From: an uncultured Prevotella sp.
Lineage (GTDB): Bacteria; Bacteroidota; Bacteroidia; Bacteroidales; Bacteroidaceae
NCBI GenBank assembly: GCA_900548195.1
Contig: URJQ01000067.1
Location: 1-16,465 of the forward strand
Reading direction: 5' to 3'
Length of the DNA stretch: 16,465 nucleotides
The stretch's first letter is position 1; each line of letters starts with the position of its first letter. The notes below the pieces were generated by a model. It searched no databases. It was not told the origin of the DNA and saw nothing but the letters and a program-made list of their open reading frames with translations. A program made the translations under genes and the position numbers. Positions 14,839-16,465 of this stretch are shown here, piece after piece.

Positions 14839-16254
14839 ATGATAGGACTTAAACATCTAACACCAAGCATGGCTGCTCTCTTACTGATGACAGTCAACGT
14901 AAGTATGGTATCTGCCCAAACCAATGATTTGGAGCAGAAAGTGAAAACTTATTTCCAGCAGAAATTAAAAGTCAAAGAGCAGACCGTTAAGGACAGTAAA
15001 GAGGCTTTTATCAAGGAATCTCTTCCTTCTTCTGACATGGAAAAGGTGATTAAAGGGAAGGATTTAGCCTTTTGCCAAAGCATAGTGTGGAAAGCTTGGT
15101 GTGAAGCCAACGAAGAGACGCAGGAAGAAAAACTGATTCCGATGAAAGACTTGAAGGAAGGAAACCACGAGAAATGGAATCTTCCTACCAGTCTTGAGCC
15201 TAATGCCATAATGCCGTATTATTATGGTGTGAAGGGTGAAAGCAAGACAAAATTGCCTTTCTTCGTATATCTGCATGGCTCAGGTCCTAAAGATCAGGAA
15301 TGGAGCACGGGATTGAAGCTTGCAAATATATTCCAAGACTCACCATCTGTATATTTCATTCCGCAGATTCCTAACGAGGGAGAATACTATCGCTGGTGGC
15401 AATTAGCAAAGCAATATGCTTGGGAAAAGCTCTTTCGCATTACGCTTTCTGATGATAAGATAGATGCTAACAGACTTTATATCTTTGGAATCTCTGAAGG
15501 AGGATACGGCAGTCAGCGCTTGGCTTCATTCTATGCTGATTACTTTGCCGCTGCTGGTCCGATGGCTGGAGGTGAACCTCTAAAAAATGCTCCAGTGGAA
15601 AACTGCGCAAACATAGGTTTCTCTTTTCTCACAGGTGCCGTCGATCAAGGTTTTTACCGCAATATCTTGACCTATTACACTCAAGTGGCTTTCGACTCAA
15701 TACAATTAGCACGACCTATTTCAGCTGATGGAAAGCCTATGTTCCAGCATCGCATCAATCTCCTTCCTAATATGCAACACAGCATAGACTACAGACTTAC
15801 GCCGCCTTGGCTCAAGTCTTTCACACGCAATCCTTATCCTAAGACCGTCCTTTGGGAGGACTTTGAGATGGATGGACGCCATCGCACTGGCTTCTATAAT
15901 CTTCAAGTGTTGGCACGTCCTTCCGAGGAGCGTACTTACTATGAGATGAATATCAAGGATAACGTCATCTCTCTGAGTATTGACGACGTGAAATACACTG
16001 CCACTCAAAAGGACCCTCAATGGGGAATAGAAATGAAGTTCAATAGAACTTATTCCAAAGCAATGGGTGGAAAACTCAGGATTTATCTCAATGACAAGTT
16101 AGTGGATATGAATAAAGCCGTGACTGTCATCGTCAACGGCAAGCAAGTATTCAACGGCAAAGTCAATGCAAACCTGCGAGACATGATAGACAGTTGCATG
16201 GAATTCTACGATCCTTACCGCGTATATCCTTGTTCCGTTACGGTCGAGTATTAG
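14839..16254 (+). CDS. Secreted alpha/beta-hydrolase (putative esterase or peptidase)
   Basis: The 471-residue protein starts with a signal peptide (about 1-26, ending VSMVSAQ), so it acts in the periplasm or outside. A charged helical segment (27-110) precedes an alpha/beta-hydrolase fold. The fold has the oxyanion loop FVYLHGSGP (142-150), nucleophile elbow GISEGG with S219, probable acid D269 in TGAVDQGF, and probable base H314 in NMQHSIDYRL. This arrangement resembles PHB-depolymerase and feruloyl-esterase-like or COG4099-type predicted peptidases, but the substrate cannot be assigned. Residues about 335-471 form a beta-rich C-terminal region (VTVIVNGKQVFNGKV, VYPCSVTVEY) that may bind substrate or pack against the catalytic domain. 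It has a 20-base gap after ligA and is probably on the same transcript, without an obvious functional link. Confidence 0.8.
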   Translation: MIGLKHLTPSMAALLLMTVNVSMVSAQTNDLEQKVKTYFQQKLKVKEQTVKDSKEAFIKESLPSSDMEKVIKGKDLAFCQSIVWKAWCEANEETQEEKLIPMKDLKEGNHEKWNLPTSLEPNAIMPYYYGVKGESKTKLPFFVYLHGSGPKDQEWSTGLKLANIFQDSPSVYFIPQIPNEGEYYRWWQLAKQYAWEKLFRITLSDDKIDANRLYIFGISEGGYGSQRLASFYADYFAAAGPMAGGEPLKNAPVENCANIGFSFLTGAVDQGFYRNILTYYTQVAFDSIQLARPISADGKPMFQHRINLLPNMQHSIDYRLTPPWLKSFTRNPYPKTVLWEDFEMDGRHRTGFYNLQVLARPSEERTYYEMNIKDNVISLSIDDVKYTATQKDPQWGIEMKFNRTYSKAMGGKLRIYLNDKLVDMNKAVTVIVNGKQVFNGKVNANLRDMIDSCMEFYDPYRVYPCSVTVEY

Positions 16255-16281
16255 TTGAACTTGTAAATAAAATATTAATAT

Positions 16282-16324
16282 ATAAGTAGGTAATTAAAAT
16301 TATTTTAATAATGAATAGATAATC
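16282..16324 (+). repeat. Extragenic repeat, copy C, downstream of the hydrolase gene
   Basis: This begins ATAAGTAGGTAATTAAAAT and ends ATGAATAGATAATC, 27 bases after the hydrolase stop. Its first 37 bases match copy A at 33 of 37. Its centre, ATTAAAAT-T-ATTTTAAT (16293-16309), is a perfect 8-base-pair stem with a one-base centre. As with copy A, it sits just 3' of a gene in the sense orientation. No GC-rich stem with U-tract was found, so the end of the ligA-hydrolase transcript is otherwise undefined. Confidence 0.6.
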
Positions 16325-16465
16325 ATAATTGGTTTTTATTATCCTCAAATCCGCAACCTTATAGAATGTAGTGGGACTATGCCTGAAAAGCTGCAAGGTT
16401 CATTTTCCTATACACGTTTTTGTACAAAAGAAACGTGCGCAGACACAAGACCCCCTTACCCCATA
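16325..16465 (+). other. Right-edge non-coding stretch with a small dyad and a short open frame
   Basis: No recognised gene lies here. CACGTTT (16413-16419) and AAACGTG (16431-16437) are inverted copies around the palindrome TTGTACAA, a possible operator. A frame from ATG at 16379 (MPEKLQGSFSYTRF ...) stays open to the window end for 29 codons but has no recognised similarity. Too little sequence is present to tell a gene start from chance. Confidence 0.25.

Overview
This 16.5 kb window looks like ordinary chromosome from a Bacteroidetes bacterium, most likely Prevotella or a close relative. Four lines of evidence agree. Four promoters match the Bacteroidetes consensus TTTG-N19/20-TAnnTTTG almost perfectly. 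Gene starts mostly lack a clear Shine-Dalgarno sequence. Intergenic DNA is very AT-rich around genes of moderate GC. The gene content (carboxynorspermidine decarboxylase, ACT-fused SerB, an OmpA-type lipid-anchored-free barrel protein, an acyl-ACP thioesterase inside an ilv cluster) is typical of that group. There are no rRNA, tRNA, CRISPR, phage, transposase or integrase genes.

Layout. Positions 115-12517 are all on the minus strand, read right to left: trmD and an OmpA-like outer-membrane protein; then ilvD, ilvB, ilvN, an acyl-ACP thioesterase and ilvC, which ends in a clear intrinsic terminator; then deoD and nspC from their own promoter; then serB. Positions 12740-16254 are on the plus strand: ligA followed 20 bases later by a secreted alpha/beta-hydrolase. 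The divergent trmD/ligA gap carries promoters for both directions.

Function. The ilv block encodes the shared enzymes of valine and isoleucine synthesis: acetolactate synthase large and small subunits, ketol-acid reductoisomerase and dihydroxyacid dehydratase. An acyl-ACP thioesterase is embedded between ilvN and ilvC. ilvD and ilvC each have a consensus promoter, so the block is probably several overlapping transcripts rather than one operon. The other genes serve serine synthesis (serB), spermidine-type polyamine synthesis (nspC), purine salvage (deoD), tRNA methylation (trmD), DNA ligation (ligA) and envelope functions.

What is not explained by genes: a family of short AT-rich extragenic repeats (core AGTAGGTAATC ... 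ATAATGAA) occurs at four intergenic places on both strands, in two places as facing inverted pairs, one of them enclosing a 57-base near-perfect palindrome. Other points of interest are a sliding-clamp-type motif QLNLF at the extreme C-terminus of LigA, a ~95-residue N-terminal extension on the acetolactate synthase small subunit, an OmpA-like domain without the usual peptidoglycan-binding Asp, and tandem A/C-rich repeats in the ilvB leader. I found no convincing new multi-gene system here.
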